Source: Acetobacteraceae bacterium (GTDB taxonomy: Bacteria > Pseudomonadota > Alphaproteobacteria > Acetobacterales > Acetobacteraceae). Taken from it: 64,000 nt of DNA. Positions 35,985-45,338 of the stretch are shown one piece after another (the stretch's first letter is position 1; the number at the start of each line of letters is the position of its first letter). Both the position numbers and the translations under genes were made by a program. The notes under the pieces were generated by a model. The model saw only the letters and a program-made list of their open reading frames with translations. It did no database searches and was not told the origin of the DNA. The stretch is from assembly GCA_003164135.1 (NCBI GenBank), contig PLSD01000047.1:1-64000 (forward strand), read 5' to 3'.

Positions 35985-38339
35985 ATGACGGGTCCGTCGG
36001 GAATTATTGCGGCGGGATCTCATGGTCTTATTTCTACCCAGTCACGGGCGCTGGCAGATGAAACCGAACGCTATGTGTTGCGCGGCGGTGGTACACTGGT
36101 GTTGGCGCTGGCGGCGGGTGAGGCCCTGGAGTTGCGCCAGAAAGATGGCGGGCAAAGCGTTGAATTGATCGCTTTTTCTACAAATGGGCAAGATGCCCTG
36201 GGCGCGCTGGGGCTTGCGGCCGCGGTGGAACCGGATGGAATTCATCAGGCGTTGTCCAGGCAAAGTGAGGACGCGCAGCGCGTGCATGCTGGGCTGGCGC
36301 GGCGGGGGTTGGTGATGGGCGGTGCCCGTGCCGCGCAGATTTTTGGCGAGGATGCGCCAGCAGAAAGCCGGGAGCAGTTTACCGCCGCGCAGGCGGTAAC
36401 GATTGTACTGGGCGCGCCGGCCCGTGAAATGCTGGTGTGGGAACAGACGCCGCCCTCGGACATCGCGGTATTCGTGCGCCGCAACCAACTTCGCCAGCCG
36501 GGGCTCTTCCGGCTGCCCGAGCCGCTCGCGGAACCACGGCTCGATCTGACCATCGATATCGCCAGCGCCATTTCCTTCGAGGTTCATGAAGGCGAGTATA
36601 TTCAGATCCTTGATGTTGCGGGACGGCAATGTTCTGATTTTCTCGGCTTCCGCCGCCGCGCGCTCGACCGTGGCCTATTGCGCGGGCTGGATGCGACGAC
36701 GACGCGGACCATGACGGGGCAGGCTTACCCGAAGCCGGGGCTGTATTCCAAGTTTTTTGATGAGGACCGCACCGCCATGGTGGAGGTGGTGCAGGATACC
36801 GTCGGGCGGCACGATACGTTCAACTTGGCGTGCACACCGCGCTATTACGAGGACATGGGCTATTTCGGCCATGCCAATTGTTCTGAAAATCTCAACGAGG
36901 CGCTGAGTCCTTACGGAATTGCTTCGCAGCGAGGCTGGCCTGCGATCAATTTTTTCTTCAACACAAATGTTGATGCGCATAACGCGATCTGGTTCGATGA
37001 ACCCTGGTCCCGCCCTGGCGATTACGTGCTATTGCGGGCGCTGGACGAGCTGGTTTGCGGTGCCTCCGCCTGCCCTTGCGACATTGATGCCGCCAATGGC
37101 TGGATGCTTACGCCTATTCAAGTCCGCGTGTATGCCGCGGACGCTTTCTTCAAACGCTCGATCGGGTATCGCATGACTCCAGAGTCTCCACCGCAAATGA
37201 CGCGGGAAACCGGCTTCCATCCGCGTACGTCGGCACTCACGCGCGGGTTTACCGAGTACCGGAATTTCTGGCTACCCGCTTCCTACGCTGCGCATGGCGC
37301 GATGGCGGAGTATTGGGCGTGCCGGGAAAAGGCCGCGATCATGGACCTGAGCGCCTTGCGGAAGATGGAAATTATCGGGCCGGATGCAGAAGTTTTTCTA
37401 CAGACGATGATGCCGCGCGATATTCGCAAGCTGGCACCTGGCCAGGTGGTTTATACGCCGATCTGTTATGAGCATGGCGGCATGGTGGATGACGGCACGT
37501 TGTTCCGTTTGGGCCGGGATAATTTCCGCTGGATTGGCGGTGACGATGCGAGCCTGCTTTGGCTGCGCGAAAACGCCGCGAAATCTGGCCTGCAGGTGTA
37601 TCTGCGCGCCGCGACTGAGCAGATCCATAACGTGGCGCTGCAGGGGCCGGCTTCACGGGATATTCTGCTCGAAATTATCTGGACTGCGCCAGGACAGACG
37701 AGCATTGCCGAGCTGGGGTGGTTCCGCTTTACCATCGGGCGTGTTGGTGGGTACGACGGGATTCCGGTGATGATCAGCCGGACGGGCTACACCGGTGAGT
37801 TGGGCTACGAGATTTTTTGCCACCCGGACCATGCGCCCGGCGTATGGGACGCGATAACCGCCGCCGGGGCGCCGCATGGGCTGACGCCGCTGGGCTTGGA
37901 TGCGCTGGATATGTTGCGTATTGAGTGCGGGCTGATATTCGGCGGCTATGAGTTCGACAGCACGACCGATCCGTTTGAGGCAGGAATTGGATTTTCCGTC
38001 CCCGTGCGCAAGGAGGACGATTATGTTGGCAAAGACGCGCTGGTAAATCGGCGGGCGCATCCGGTACGCACATTGGTAGGGCTGGTGGTGGAGGGCAACG
38101 AGGCACCCGCGCATGGCGACCCTGTGTTCATCGGCCGTGCCGAGGTTGGGCGCATTACCAGCGCCACGCGCTCACCGTGCTTGAAGCAAACCATTGCGTT
38201 AGCGCGGGTGGATATTCGGGCGGCCGTATTGGAAACCGCGTTGGAGATCGGCCGGCTTGATGGGCAGCAAAAGCGCCTGGTAGCCAAGGTTTGCCGGTTT
38301 CCGTTTTATGATCCGGAGAAAACGCGCGTGCGCGGCTGA
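35985..38339 (+). CDS. tdm: Trimethylamine N-oxide demethylase/aldolase (Tdm)
   Basis: 784-aa two-domain enzyme that splits trimethylamine N-oxide into dimethylamine and formaldehyde. The N-terminal half is a DUF1989 domain with candidate zinc cysteines in GRQCSDFLGF and GASACPCDI; the C-terminal half is GcvT-like and binds tetrahydrofolate to capture the C1 unit (ISRTGYTGELGYEIF, DALDMLRIECG). This fusion and length match Tdm of methylated-amine degraders, and tmm follows. ATG 35985 with AGGGGG 5 bp upstream is preferred to a GTG at 35931. Confidence 0.92.
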   Translation: MTGPSGIIAAGSHGLISTQSRALADETERYVLRGGGTLVLALAAGEALELRQKDGGQSVELIAFSTNGQDALGALGLAAAVEPDGIHQALSRQSEDAQRVHAGLARRGLVMGGARAAQIFGEDAPAESREQFTAAQAVTIVLGAPAREMLVWEQTPPSDIAVFVRRNQLRQPGLFRLPEPLAEPRLDLTIDIASAISFEVHEGEYIQILDVAGRQCSDFLGFRRRALDRGLLRGLDATTTRTMTGQAYPKPGLYSKFFDEDRTAMVEVVQDTVGRHDTFNLACTPRYYEDMGYFGHANCSENLNEALSPYGIASQRGWPAINFFFNTNVDAHNAIWFDEPWSRPGDYVLLRALDELVCGASACPCDIDAANGWMLTPIQVRVYAADAFFKRSIGYRMTPESPPQMTRETGFHPRTSALTRGFTEYRNFWLPASYAAHGAMAEYWACREKAAIMDLSALRKMEIIGPDAEVFLQTMMPRDIRKLAPGQVVYTPICYEHGGMVDDGTLFRLGRDNFRWIGGDDASLLWLRENAAKSGLQVYLRAATEQIHNVALQGPASRDILLEIIWTAPGQTSIAELGWFRFTIGRVGGYDGIPVMISRTGYTGELGYEIFCHPDHAPGVWDAITAAGAPHGLTPLGLDALDMLRIECGLIFGGYEFDSTTDPFEAGIGFSVPVRKEDDYVGKDALVNRRAHPVRTLVGLVVEGNEAPAHGDPVFIGRAEVGRITSATRSPCLKQTIALARVDIRAAVLETALEIGRLDGQQKRLVAKVCRFPFYDPEKTRVRG

Positions 38340-38371
38340 GACGGATCAGGAGACTGAGTTGTCGCGCGTGA

Positions 38372-38512
38372 TGGAGATTCCTGCACCGCGAGGTCAGGAT
38401 TGATCCGAGCCTGCTGGCTGCTAAGCTTTTCGTGGTCGAACACGCCGATACGGGCCATGAGCACAAGGCCGTGCACAAGAACCTGACGCGCCGGCAAAGC
38501 AGTAGCGAATAT
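38372..38512 (-). pseudogene. Remnant of dihydroneopterin aldolase (folB)
   Basis: On the minus strand about 45 codons resemble the FolB N-terminus: VLVHGLVLMARIGVFDHEK, then QQARINPDLAVQE. The rest of the roughly 120-aa protein is missing, and the frame runs into antisense of tdm. A folate gene remnant beside two THF-linked demethylases is suggestive, but the assignment rests on a short match. Confidence 0.5.
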
Positions 38513-38919
38513 AGCCTGAAGTTTCGGCGGCCCCAGAGCCGGCTGTATCATGTCTTCGTTTCACTACGAATCCGGTACACCGTTCATACGGCCGTTGCGG
38601 ATTGGAAAACACGAAAGATCGTTGGCGTTTGTAAGAAATCGATCGGTACGAAATAATTATTCCCTATACAACGTTTTAATGCACCAAGCGGAGATTTTAG
38701 GGAAATACATTCCTATCATTTAAATATCTTGCGTCGCAGTAATTTTCCACATAATATTTTCTCGTTGCTGCAGGGGCGCCCGATTGAGCAACCGGTTCCA
38801 ATCGGGAGGGTATCAACACGGTAAGTGTAACGAAAACGTGGAGTATTTTTTGGGCCTGTGATGGAACTTGAAGTACTGCTGAACCCCTTATCTCCAGTTA
38901 AAGACGCGAAGGGACTATA
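38513..38919. promoter_or_regulatory. AT-rich region upstream of tmm
   Basis: The 407-bp stretch before tmm shows no intact gene. From 38640 it is distinctly AT-rich, consistent with a promoter region. A purine-rich ribosome site (GAAGGGA) lies 8-9 bp before the tmm ATG. No operator could be defined. Confidence 0.45.
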
Positions 38920-40263
38920 ATGACACTGCGAATTGCGATTATTGGCGCCGGGCCGAGCGGGTTGGCCCAACTCCGGGCATTTGAATCGGCACGCGGCAAA
39001 GGGGACGATGTCCCCGAGATTGTCTGTTTTGAAAAGCAGGAAGATTGGGGTGGCATTTGGAACTATACGTGGCGCACGGGGCTTGATGAATACGGCGAGC
39101 CGATTCATGGCTCAATGTACCGCTACCTGTGGTCGAATGGCCCGAAGGAAGCGTTGGAGTTTGCCGACTATTCCTTTGAGGAGCATTTTGGCTTCCCAAT
39201 TTCCTCCTACCCGCCACGTGCCGTTTTGCGCGACTACATTGTCGGGCGCGTAAAAAAAGGCGATATTAGAAAGTACATCCGCTTCCGCTCGCCGGTTCGC
39301 GATGTTGTTTATTTCGATGATACGGGCAAGTTTACCGTTACGATCCGTGATCTTGTTAATGACTGCCATTACTCGGAAGTCTTCGACTACGTGGTTGTGG
39401 CATCCGGGCATTTCTCGACGCCTAATGTTCCATATTTCCAGGGATTAGAAAAATTTCCAGGCCGCGTGCTGCATGCACATGATTTCCGCGATGCCGCCGA
39501 GTTTGCCGGCAAGCGGGTTCTGTGCGTCGGCAGCAGCTATTCGGCTGAAGACATCGGCACGCAGTGTTACAAATATGGCGCCGCCAAAATAACCTTCAGT
39601 TATCGTACCAAGCCAATGGGCTTTGCCTTCCCCGACGCCTTCGAGGAAGTTCCTCTCCTGCTAAAGGTTGAAGGTAATACCGCGTATTTTAAGGACGGTA
39701 CGTCAATGGACGTGGATGCGATTATCCTCTGCACGGGGTATCAACACTATTTCCCCTTCCTTCCGGATGATTTGCGCCTGAAGACCAATAACCGTTTGTG
39801 GCCGCTGGGCCTTTACAAGGGCGTGATGTGGGAGAAAAACCCGAAGCTGATTTATCTCGGGATGCAGGATCAGTATTATACGTTCAATATGTTCGACGTG
39901 CAGGCCTGGTACGCTCGCGACGTCATCATGGGACGTATTACGCTGCCTTCGCTCGCGCAAATGCAGGCAGATTCCGCCGTGTGGCGCGAGAAAGAAGAGG
40001 CTTCTACCGGCGCATCCTACGATATCGACTTTCAGACCGCCTACGTCCGCGACCTGATTGATCGTACGGATTACCCGGACTTCAAGCCGGAAGTTGTTGC
40101 GGAGCAATTCAAGGAATGGAAACACCACAAGGAGGAAGACGTGCTGACATATCGCCAACATAGCTTTCCCTCAACCATCACCGGCACCATGGCGCCGCCC
40201 CACCATACGCCATGGATGGAAGCGCTGGACGACAGCCTGGAGGCGTTTCTCGCTAATAAGTAA
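38920..40263 (+). CDS. tmm: Trimethylamine monooxygenase (bacterial FMO)
   Basis: 447-aa flavin monooxygenase that oxidises trimethylamine to its N-oxide with NADPH and O2. The FAD motif is GAGPSG (residues 8-13), the FMO fingerprint region holds [13 protein letters not shown], and the NADPH motif is [10 protein letters not shown]. Segments such as [24 protein letters not shown] and [11 protein letters not shown] closely match characterised Tmm, distinguishing it from other FMOs. Its product is the substrate of Tdm encoded just upstream. Confidence 0.95.
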   Translation: MTLRIAIIGAGPSGLAQLRAFESARGKGDDVPEIVCFEKQEDWGGIWNYTWRTGLDEYGEPIHGSMYRYLWSNGPKEALEFADYSFEEHFGFPISSYPPRAVLRDYIVGRVKKGDIRKYIRFRSPVRDVVYFDDTGKFTVTIRDLVNDCHYSEVFDYVVVASGHFSTPNVPYFQGLEKFPGRVLHAHDFRDAAEFAGKRVLCVGSSYSAEDIGTQCYKYGAAKITFSYRTKPMGFAFPDAFEEVPLLLKVEGNTAYFKDGTSMDVDAIILCTGYQHYFPFLPDDLRLKTNNRLWPLGLYKGVMWEKNPKLIYLGMQDQYYTFNMFDVQAWYARDVIMGRITLPSLAQMQADSAVWREKEEASTGASYDIDFQTAYVRDLIDRTDYPDFKPEVVAEQFKEWKHHKEEDVLTYRQHSFPSTITGTMAPPHHTPWMEALDDSLEAFLANK

Positions 40264-40283
40264 GCGTTGCCAGGGACATTGGC

Positions 40284-40321
40284 ATCCGCCGCTTAATTGC
40301 TTCTGCAATTTGGCGGCGGAT
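40284..40321. terminator. Long hairpin after tmm
   Basis: Arms ATCCGCCGC and GCGGCGGAT enclose an inner AATTGC/GCAATT stem with a TTCT loop. It lies 20 bp beyond the tmm stop. No T-run follows, so it may be a processing or pausing hairpin ahead of the stronger terminator at 40351. Confidence 0.55.
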
Positions 40322-40350
40322 ACTGTGACTGGGACTTATGCGAGAGTTGC

Positions 40351-40394
40351 AAATAAAAAGCAGAATTGCCCGAAGGCAAGTCTGCTTTTTATTT
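40351..40394. terminator. Bidirectional intrinsic terminator between tmm and dmm operons
   Basis: A 14-bp perfect outer stem AAATAAAAAGCAGA / TCTGCTTTTTATTT surrounds an inner TTGCC-CGAA-GGCAA stem. T-rich arms occur on both strands, so it can stop rightward tmm and leftward dmm transcripts that converge here. Confidence 0.9.
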
Positions 40395-40476
40395 GTGTCA
40401 TACGCTTGTCTATTTGCATGAGCCCGCGAGTATCCTCATATATTACCCCAAGAAACTACCAAAGTTGTCCATTAAC

Positions 40477-41532
40477 TCAGAGGCTGGTCTGCTCCGATGC
40501 CGTGCCAGAGGAGGTTGGCGCACCGTCGTCGAAGCTGCCTAGGTAATCGATAATCGTTTGACGGTAGCCAGACATGCCTTTGTATGTGGCAATATCGGGG
40601 TGCAGGTCACGGATCAAGCGGTGCATCCGCCGGCTCCATTTTTTTACCCGCGTCAGTTCTTCCAGCCTGATAAGATAGCCGCGAATTCCGAATAGGATGG
40701 CGTTTGAACGGGGCAAGCGCGTCAATGTTTGCAATTCCACGCGCAGGCAGAGTCGCTCGCCGACATTTTCCGGTGTGATCGCGGCTTTTTCGGGGCCCCA
40801 GATCGGGTAGTTCTCGGGCGACGTGTCGAGGCGCGGGTTGGCCGTGAGGGTCCAGTTCAGACGCCGTACCGGTTTGCCGTATTGTAGCCGCAACAGATAG
40901 GCCAATGCGCGTTCGAACACGCCGGACTGATGCGCCAGTGGGACCGGGGCATGCCATTCCATGAAAGACATACCGGCATCAAAATTAAGTGACCAGTCCG
41001 CCTGGGCGGTGACCATGCCGCCCTCGACAAAGAGATTGTTGTCCCGTTGGTCCTGCAAGGTGAAATCTCCTTGGACCTGCCGTGTGATGAATTCGAATGG
41101 CGGGTAAGGCAGTGTTGTTGCGTCGCCGAAGGTGAATTTCTGGTCGATGCCCAGCGGGTGGTTGACCCAGTGCCAGACGGCGCCATCTTTCGTCAGAACA
41201 AATTGCTCCGGGTAGTCCTTCGCCAGACTCTCCATGAGCAGTTCCAGCGTGTCCCACTCGGCATCTATGAGATGGGGCATGACAATGCAGCGCATCGGAT
41301 CATCCGCCAGGGTGATCGCCCTGTCCGCGCACTCGCCAATGTAGTGTTCGTCCAGGTCGAAGGCAGCGTCGTAAGCCACGCTGGGGCCACCGGGTACATG
41401 GGGCTCGATGTTGACGGAGTACATGTAACTGTCTTCAGGAAATGGGAACGGGAACCGCAGGATCGCGGCATCGGAATTGCGGACGCTATAATCCCCACGG
41501 TAGGTCTCGGCGGGTTTCAGGATGAGGTTCAT
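40477..41532 (-). CDS. dmmC: Dimethylamine monooxygenase heme-dependent subunit (DUF3445)
   Basis: 351-aa DUF3445 protein of the heme-dependent oxidative N-demethylase family. The N-terminal RFPFPFPEDSYMYSVNIEP, the central RQVQGDFTLQDQR and MEWHAPVPLAHQSG, and the C-terminal GIRGYLIRLEELTRV fit that family. With the reductase and DmmA partners it forms the enzyme turning dimethylamine into methylamine plus formaldehyde. The letter dmmC is assigned from dmmDABC order, which matches the transcription order here. It is the last gene, 3 bp after the reductase. Confidence 0.82.
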   Translation of the reverse strand: MNLILKPAETYRGDYSVRNSDAAILRFPFPFPEDSYMYSVNIEPHVPGGPSVAYDAAFDLDEHYIGECADRAITLADDPMRCIVMPHLIDAEWDTLELLMESLAKDYPEQFVLTKDGAVWHWVNHPLGIDQKFTFGDATTLPYPPFEFITRQVQGDFTLQDQRDNNLFVEGGMVTAQADWSLNFDAGMSFMEWHAPVPLAHQSGVFERALAYLLRLQYGKPVRRLNWTLTANPRLDTSPENYPIWGPEKAAITPENVGERLCLRVELQTLTRLPRSNAILFGIRGYLIRLEELTRVKKWSRRMHRLIRDLHPDIATYKGMSGYRQTIIDYLGSFDDGAPTSSGTASEQTSL

Positions 41533-41535
41533 GGT

Positions 41536-42453
41536 TTAAATATCCAGTACCAGCTCGGGGGTTTTAGCGCGCGAGACGCAGGGCATGATCGCGCTGTTGC
41601 ACGCCCGCTGGGTGTCACTCAGATAGTGGTCGCGGTGGTCTGGAACGCCGTCCAACAGAGCCGTTTCGCAAACGCCGCAGGCACCGCCGCGGCAAAGGCT
41701 AGGTGGGGTGAGACCAGCGGTTTCGATCGCTTCCAAGAGGCTCTCATCCGCACCCACACTTATAGTTATATTTGAACGCCGCAGGTGCGCGATGAAGGGA
41801 GTGCCGCCGGTGGCCCCGCCAAAACTTTCCTTATGAACTTTCGCACCTGGCCAGCCGAGGTTTTGCGCCGTTTGCAGCACGACATCCATGAATGATGCAG
41901 GACCGCAAACGGAGAGATGGGTGCCGAGTGTCTGGTGTGCGAGCAGGTACTCCAGGTCCAGCGCATTGCGGTTGGTGTGCATGAAAACATTGGGCGCGGT
42001 GGGGAGCAGGCCGGCGAACGCCCCTGCGTCTTCGAGCTTTCCGCAATGGTGCAGCTCAAATGGTTTCCGCAGCACTTGCAGGTAGGCCAGCATCGGGGTG
42101 ATGCCGATGCCCGCTGAGAGCAGCAGGTGTTTGTATGCCAGTAGGGGAATAGGAAAGAGGTTCTGCGGCGTCTCGGCTTCCAGCATATCGCCGATGGCGG
42201 CGTGGTCGTGCAGCCAAGCGGAACCACCACGAGAGTGCTCGACGCGGCGGACGATAATTTTGTATTCGTGATGATCTTCCGGCGATGATACCAGGGAGTA
42301 GGCGTTTTTCCACATGCGCTCCGGGCCCGGTATGCGGAGCATGATATGCGCACCGGCACCGGCGGTTGGCAGGGGCGCGCCTTCGGCATCCGCCAATAGG
42401 AATTCGCGGATAGTGGGGGAAAGGGGAACGACGCCCGTAATTTTGAGCTTCAT
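41536..42453 (-). CDS. dmmB: Dimethylamine monooxygenase reductase subunit (PDR/VanB type)
   Basis: 305-aa flavin reductase with three parts: flavin-binding barrel (KNAYSLVSSPEDH), NAD domain (LLLSAGIGITPMLAYL) and a C-terminal plant-type [2Fe-2S] cluster (SLCRGGACGVCETALL with a later Cys near DTQRACNSA). It feeds electrons to the heme subunit. It overlaps DmmA by ATGA (42450-42453). The symbol follows the dmmDABC gene order. Confidence 0.85.
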   Translation of the reverse strand: MKLKITGVVPLSPTIREFLLADAEGAPLPTAGAGAHIMLRIPGPERMWKNAYSLVSSPEDHHEYKIIVRRVEHSRGGSAWLHDHAAIGDMLEAETPQNLFPIPLLAYKHLLLSAGIGITPMLAYLQVLRKPFELHHCGKLEDAGAFAGLLPTAPNVFMHTNRNALDLEYLLAHQTLGTHLSVCGPASFMDVVLQTAQNLGWPGAKVHKESFGGATGGTPFIAHLRRSNITISVGADESLLEAIETAGLTPPSLCRGGACGVCETALLDGVPDHRDHYLSDTQRACNSAIMPCVSRAKTPELVLDI

Positions 42454-43007
42454 GAGGAGAGTAACTCCGGCAGCGGGATATTACCTGGTGTCTCGGCATC
42501 AACCTTCACGCCCATGAAGGCGGCCAGGCGGCGCGAGAAATGGTCGCGCACTTGCAACGAAGAACCACAGCCAGGGCAGACGGCGATGGTTTCCTTCACG
42601 TCGTCGATCATGGTTTTGCAGTGGCAGCAATACACGCGCCGGCACGGCGGGCCGGACTGTGCCAGGAACATCTCCGCCGCGGTGAGACCGGCACCGGTGC
42701 CGATGTTATAGGCGTCCCAGATGAACGGTTCCGAACCTACGGCGTAAAACCGCAGGCCGATGCTGGCGCGGGAGAGATAGTGCGAGAGAAACGCAAACAT
42801 CTCCGGTACGGCGCGAAACGTTCGGCACCGCTCTGCCGCCGGCGCCGGAACGCCGGGCGCGATGGTTTTTACCGTCCATAGGCTGATGTTGGCCAGCGCA
42901 AGATCGAGCGCCTCGGGAGGTTGTGGCTGGTCCGTGATGACGAGATGCGCGCGGCCAGTTACGTCGAGCGCAAACGGTCTGTATACAGGCCGGCTCTTGA
43001 TCATCAA
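42450..43007 (-). CDS. dmmA: Dimethylamine monooxygenase subunit DmmA family
   Basis: 185-aa protein with a C-terminal metal-binding Cys pattern: CRRVYCCHC and later CPGCGSSLQVRDHFS, probably a zinc-ribbon or rubredoxin-like site. The N-terminal half (EMFAFLSHYL region, LRFYAVGSEPFIW) matches DmmA family proteins seen only beside the other Dmm genes. Overlaps of ATGA link it to the upstream aminomethyltransferase and downstream reductase. Exact electron-transfer role is not readable. Confidence 0.83.
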   Translation of the reverse strand: MMIKSRPVYRPFALDVTGRAHLVITDQPQPPEALDLALANISLWTVKTIAPGVPAPAAERCRTFRAVPEMFAFLSHYLSRASIGLRFYAVGSEPFIWDAYNIGTGAGLTAAEMFLAQSGPPCRRVYCCHCKTMIDDVKETIAVCPGCGSSLQVRDHFSRRLAAFMGVKVDAETPGNIPLPELLSS

Positions 43008-44137
43008 CCCACCACCGTACGCTTTTTCTTCTGCGGATCGTCGAATGGCAGACTATGCGCAATGGCGGCAATGCTACCCGATTCATGTTCGACGGTGAGA
43101 TTCGTGCCCTGTACCGCGCACCAAACGTCCATGCGCGCAATGGCCATGGATTTGCCGGTGAGAGTGGAGACCATGGGGCAGGTGATGACGCCAACGGCTT
43201 TGCCGTCCGCGTAGAGCTTGTCGCCGGGGTTGGCGGCCAGCGCACTCTCCAGCAGCACGCCGAAGATTTTGAAACGCTCTTTGCCTTTCAGGCGGTAATG
43301 TTCCTCCGCACCGCGGAAGCCCGTTTTTTTAGGGCTAACCGTAAAGTCAAGGCCGAGTTCCCACAGCGTATCGCCGGGCGCTTCATCGGCAAACGGATAC
43401 ATCTCGGAATTATCGTAGGGGAAGAATAGCAGGTAGCTCTCGGTCCGCAGCAGGTCCAGCGCGGTGAAGGCGCAAGGGATGATGCCCATTTCAGCGCCTT
43501 CTTCCAGGATTGTATCCCAGATCACCCCCGCATCCTCGGATTTGCAGAACAATTCGTAACCACGTTCGCCGGTGTAACCCGTACGTGAAATCATCACCGG
43601 CTTACCGAAGAGTGTGGTGAAGGTATGGTGGAAGTACTTGAGATCGCGAATGCCGGGGACGTGCTTGGCGAGAAAGTCCACCGCGAGAGGGCCTTGCAGG
43701 GATAGGTCAAGCAGGTCGTCATCGAACAACATGCTGACGTTACGGCCTACGACGGCGGAACTCAGTGCTGCGTGCCCGGTGCCGCTACCATGCACGACAA
43801 ACCAGGAATTGGGACCCGTGCGGTAGAGAACGCCATCGTCAATGAATTTTCCGGCCGCGTTCAAAAAACACGCATAGGCGGAACGGCCGGGGGTAATTTT
43901 GCTAACGTCGCGGGTGGTAATATAATCCAGCACCGCCGAGGCATGCGGCCCGTGCAGGTGAACTTTTTTCAGCCCCGAAACGTCCATGAGCCCGGCCTTG
44001 GTACGAATGGCGACATGGTGGCTTTGCAGATCAGTGTCGTAGGTCCAGGCTGTCGGCATGCCGTTCCAGTCTTCGAGCTTGGAACCAAGCGCGCGGTGTC
44101 GATCGGCGAGAACTGGAAAGCGCCAGGAACGGGTCAT
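43004..44137 (-). CDS. dmmD: GcvT-like aminomethyltransferase of the dimethylamine operon
   Basis: 377-aa tetrahydrofolate-binding protein related to the glycine-cleavage T protein and to the C-terminal half of Tdm. It shows AGLMDVSGLKKVHLHGP, ISRTGYTGERGYELF and the C-terminal beta-barrel region (GDKLYADGKAVGVIT). It likely captures formaldehyde released by dimethylamine oxidation as methylene-THF. Its ATG overlaps the stop of a possible small upstream frame (44134-44292). The symbol follows the known dmmDABC order. Confidence 0.82.
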   Translation of the reverse strand: MTRSWRFPVLADRHRALGSKLEDWNGMPTAWTYDTDLQSHHVAIRTKAGLMDVSGLKKVHLHGPHASAVLDYITTRDVSKITPGRSAYACFLNAAGKFIDDGVLYRTGPNSWFVVHGSGTGHAALSSAVVGRNVSMLFDDDLLDLSLQGPLAVDFLAKHVPGIRDLKYFHHTFTTLFGKPVMISRTGYTGERGYELFCKSEDAGVIWDTILEEGAEMGIIPCAFTALDLLRTESYLLFFPYDNSEMYPFADEAPGDTLWELGLDFTVSPKKTGFRGAEEHYRLKGKERFKIFGVLLESALAANPGDKLYADGKAVGVITCPMVSTLTGKSMAIARMDVWCAVQGTNLTVEHESGSIAAIAHSLPFDDPQKKKRTVVG

Positions 44138-44292
44138 ACAAATTCTTCCTTAGGTTTGGTTCTGATAGATGCTACTGGCGTAATGGAAATATTGCGGTGC
44201 CCGGCGACGATGGGAGCAAGGGCACGAATCTTCTCTGCCACGGTATGGCGAAAGATGTCTGAAACTGCTTTGCCGCCGATGCTGTCTGCCAA
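44134..44292 (-). CDS. Possible 52-codon small protein gene ahead of dmmD
   Basis: A stop-free frame runs from a TTG at 44292 to a TGA that overlaps the dmmD ATG in the same ATGA arrangement as neighbouring genes. The predicted peptide is polar and protein-like (VSDIFRHTVAEKIRALAP, later HRNISITPVAS). A weak AAGG lies about 11 bp upstream. I recognise no family. Translational coupling would support reality; the rare start and lack of homology weaken it. Confidence 0.35.
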   Translation of the reverse strand: MADSIGGKAVSDIFRHTVAEKIRALAPIVAGHRNISITPVASIRTKPKEEFV

Positions 44293-44368
44293 AATTCCCG
44301 ACCTTAGACTTTCTTCGCAGTTAAGTAAGATAATTAAAAAGAACGCATTTTGTCAAATGAAAATCCGT

Positions 44369-45229
44369 TCAAACCGTGAACACGACAGATTTTTTATTGT
44401 TGAGGATGACACGGTCCTCAAGGTGATATCGGACGGCGCGAGCAAGTACGCGGCGTTCGATGTCGCGGCCTTTGCGCACCAGATCATCGGGCGTGTCGGC
44501 GTGGGAGATGCGCTCCACGTCTTGTTCAATGATCGGGCCTTCGTCGAGGTCCGTGGTGACATAATGCGCGGTAGCGCCGATAAGTTTGACACCGCGGCTG
44601 TGCGCCTGATGATAGGGCTTCGCGCCCTTGAAGCCTGGAAGAAATGAGTGGTGAATGTTGATGCATTTACCAGAGAGTTTCGAGGACAGTGCATCCGAGA
44701 GGACTTGCATGTAACGGGCCAGCACCACGAGTTCAGATTGTGTTTCCTGCACCAGCGCCCATATCTGCGCCTCCTGCTCCATCTTGGTGTCTTTAGTGAT
44801 GGGCAAGTGGTGGAACGGAATGCCGGCGAGGTCGATGCCGGCAAAATGCTCCGGGCCGTGGTTGGAGACGATGGCCGTTGGCGTGAGTGCCAGTTCGCCG
44901 ATACGCCAGCGATACAGCAGATCGACGAGGCAATGGTCGAATTTGGAGACCAGCAGTAGCACGCGGCGCGGTGTGCCGTGGTCGTTGATGGCGTAGGTGA
45001 GGCTAAAGCGTGCGGCGATGGTGGCAAAGTTTTCGCGCAAACCTTCGATGCCGCCAGGGTGCGTCAGATCGAAGGCGATGCGCGCAAAGAACTTGCTCGT
45101 TTCCATATCGTCAAACTGTTGCGCCTCGCGGATGTCGCCACCTTGCTCGAAGAGATAGGTGGTGACGGCGGCAACAATCCCAGGACGATTAACGCAGGAA
45201 AGGGTCAATACGTAACGTGGCTTCGACAT
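44369..45229 (-). CDS. purU: Formyltetrahydrofolate deformylase
   Basis: 286-aa enzyme that hydrolyses 10-formyl-THF to formate and THF. An N-terminal ACT domain ([16 protein letters not shown]) is followed by a formyltransferase-like domain with [19 protein letters not shown] and [17 protein letters not shown], including the catalytic His and Asp. In this setting it links THF-bound C1 units from amine demethylation to the formate dehydrogenase encoded nearby. It lies 76 bp upstream of the small frame before dmmD and 109 bp after the permease gene. Confidence 0.95.
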   Translation of the reverse strand: MSKPRYVLTLSCVNRPGIVAAVTTYLFEQGGDIREAQQFDDMETSKFFARIAFDLTHPGGIEGLRENFATIAARFSLTYAINDHGTPRRVLLLVSKFDHCLVDLLYRWRIGELALTPTAIVSNHGPEHFAGIDLAGIPFHHLPITKDTKMEQEAQIWALVQETQSELVVLARYMQVLSDALSSKLSGKCINIHHSFLPGFKGAKPYHQAHSRGVKLIGATAHYVTTDLDEGPIIEQDVERISHADTPDDLVRKGRDIERRVLARAVRYHLEDRVILNNKKSVVFTV

Positions 45230-45285
45230 TTTTCTGAAATCCTGGAGGCAATGACGGGAAGTTCTCTTCTATAGCCTTAAATAAA

Positions 45286-45315
45286 AGCAAAGCCAGGAAA
45301 GTTCCCGGCTTTGCT
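45286..45315 (-). terminator. Intrinsic terminator of the permease gene
   Basis: A 9-bp stem AGCAAAGCC / GGCTTTGCT with an inner GGAA/TTCC pairing, followed on the minus strand by TTTTATTT. It sits 23 bp after the permease stop and separates that transcript from purU. Confidence 0.85.
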
Positions 45316-45338
45316 GCGAACTAATTTGTTGCGCGTTG

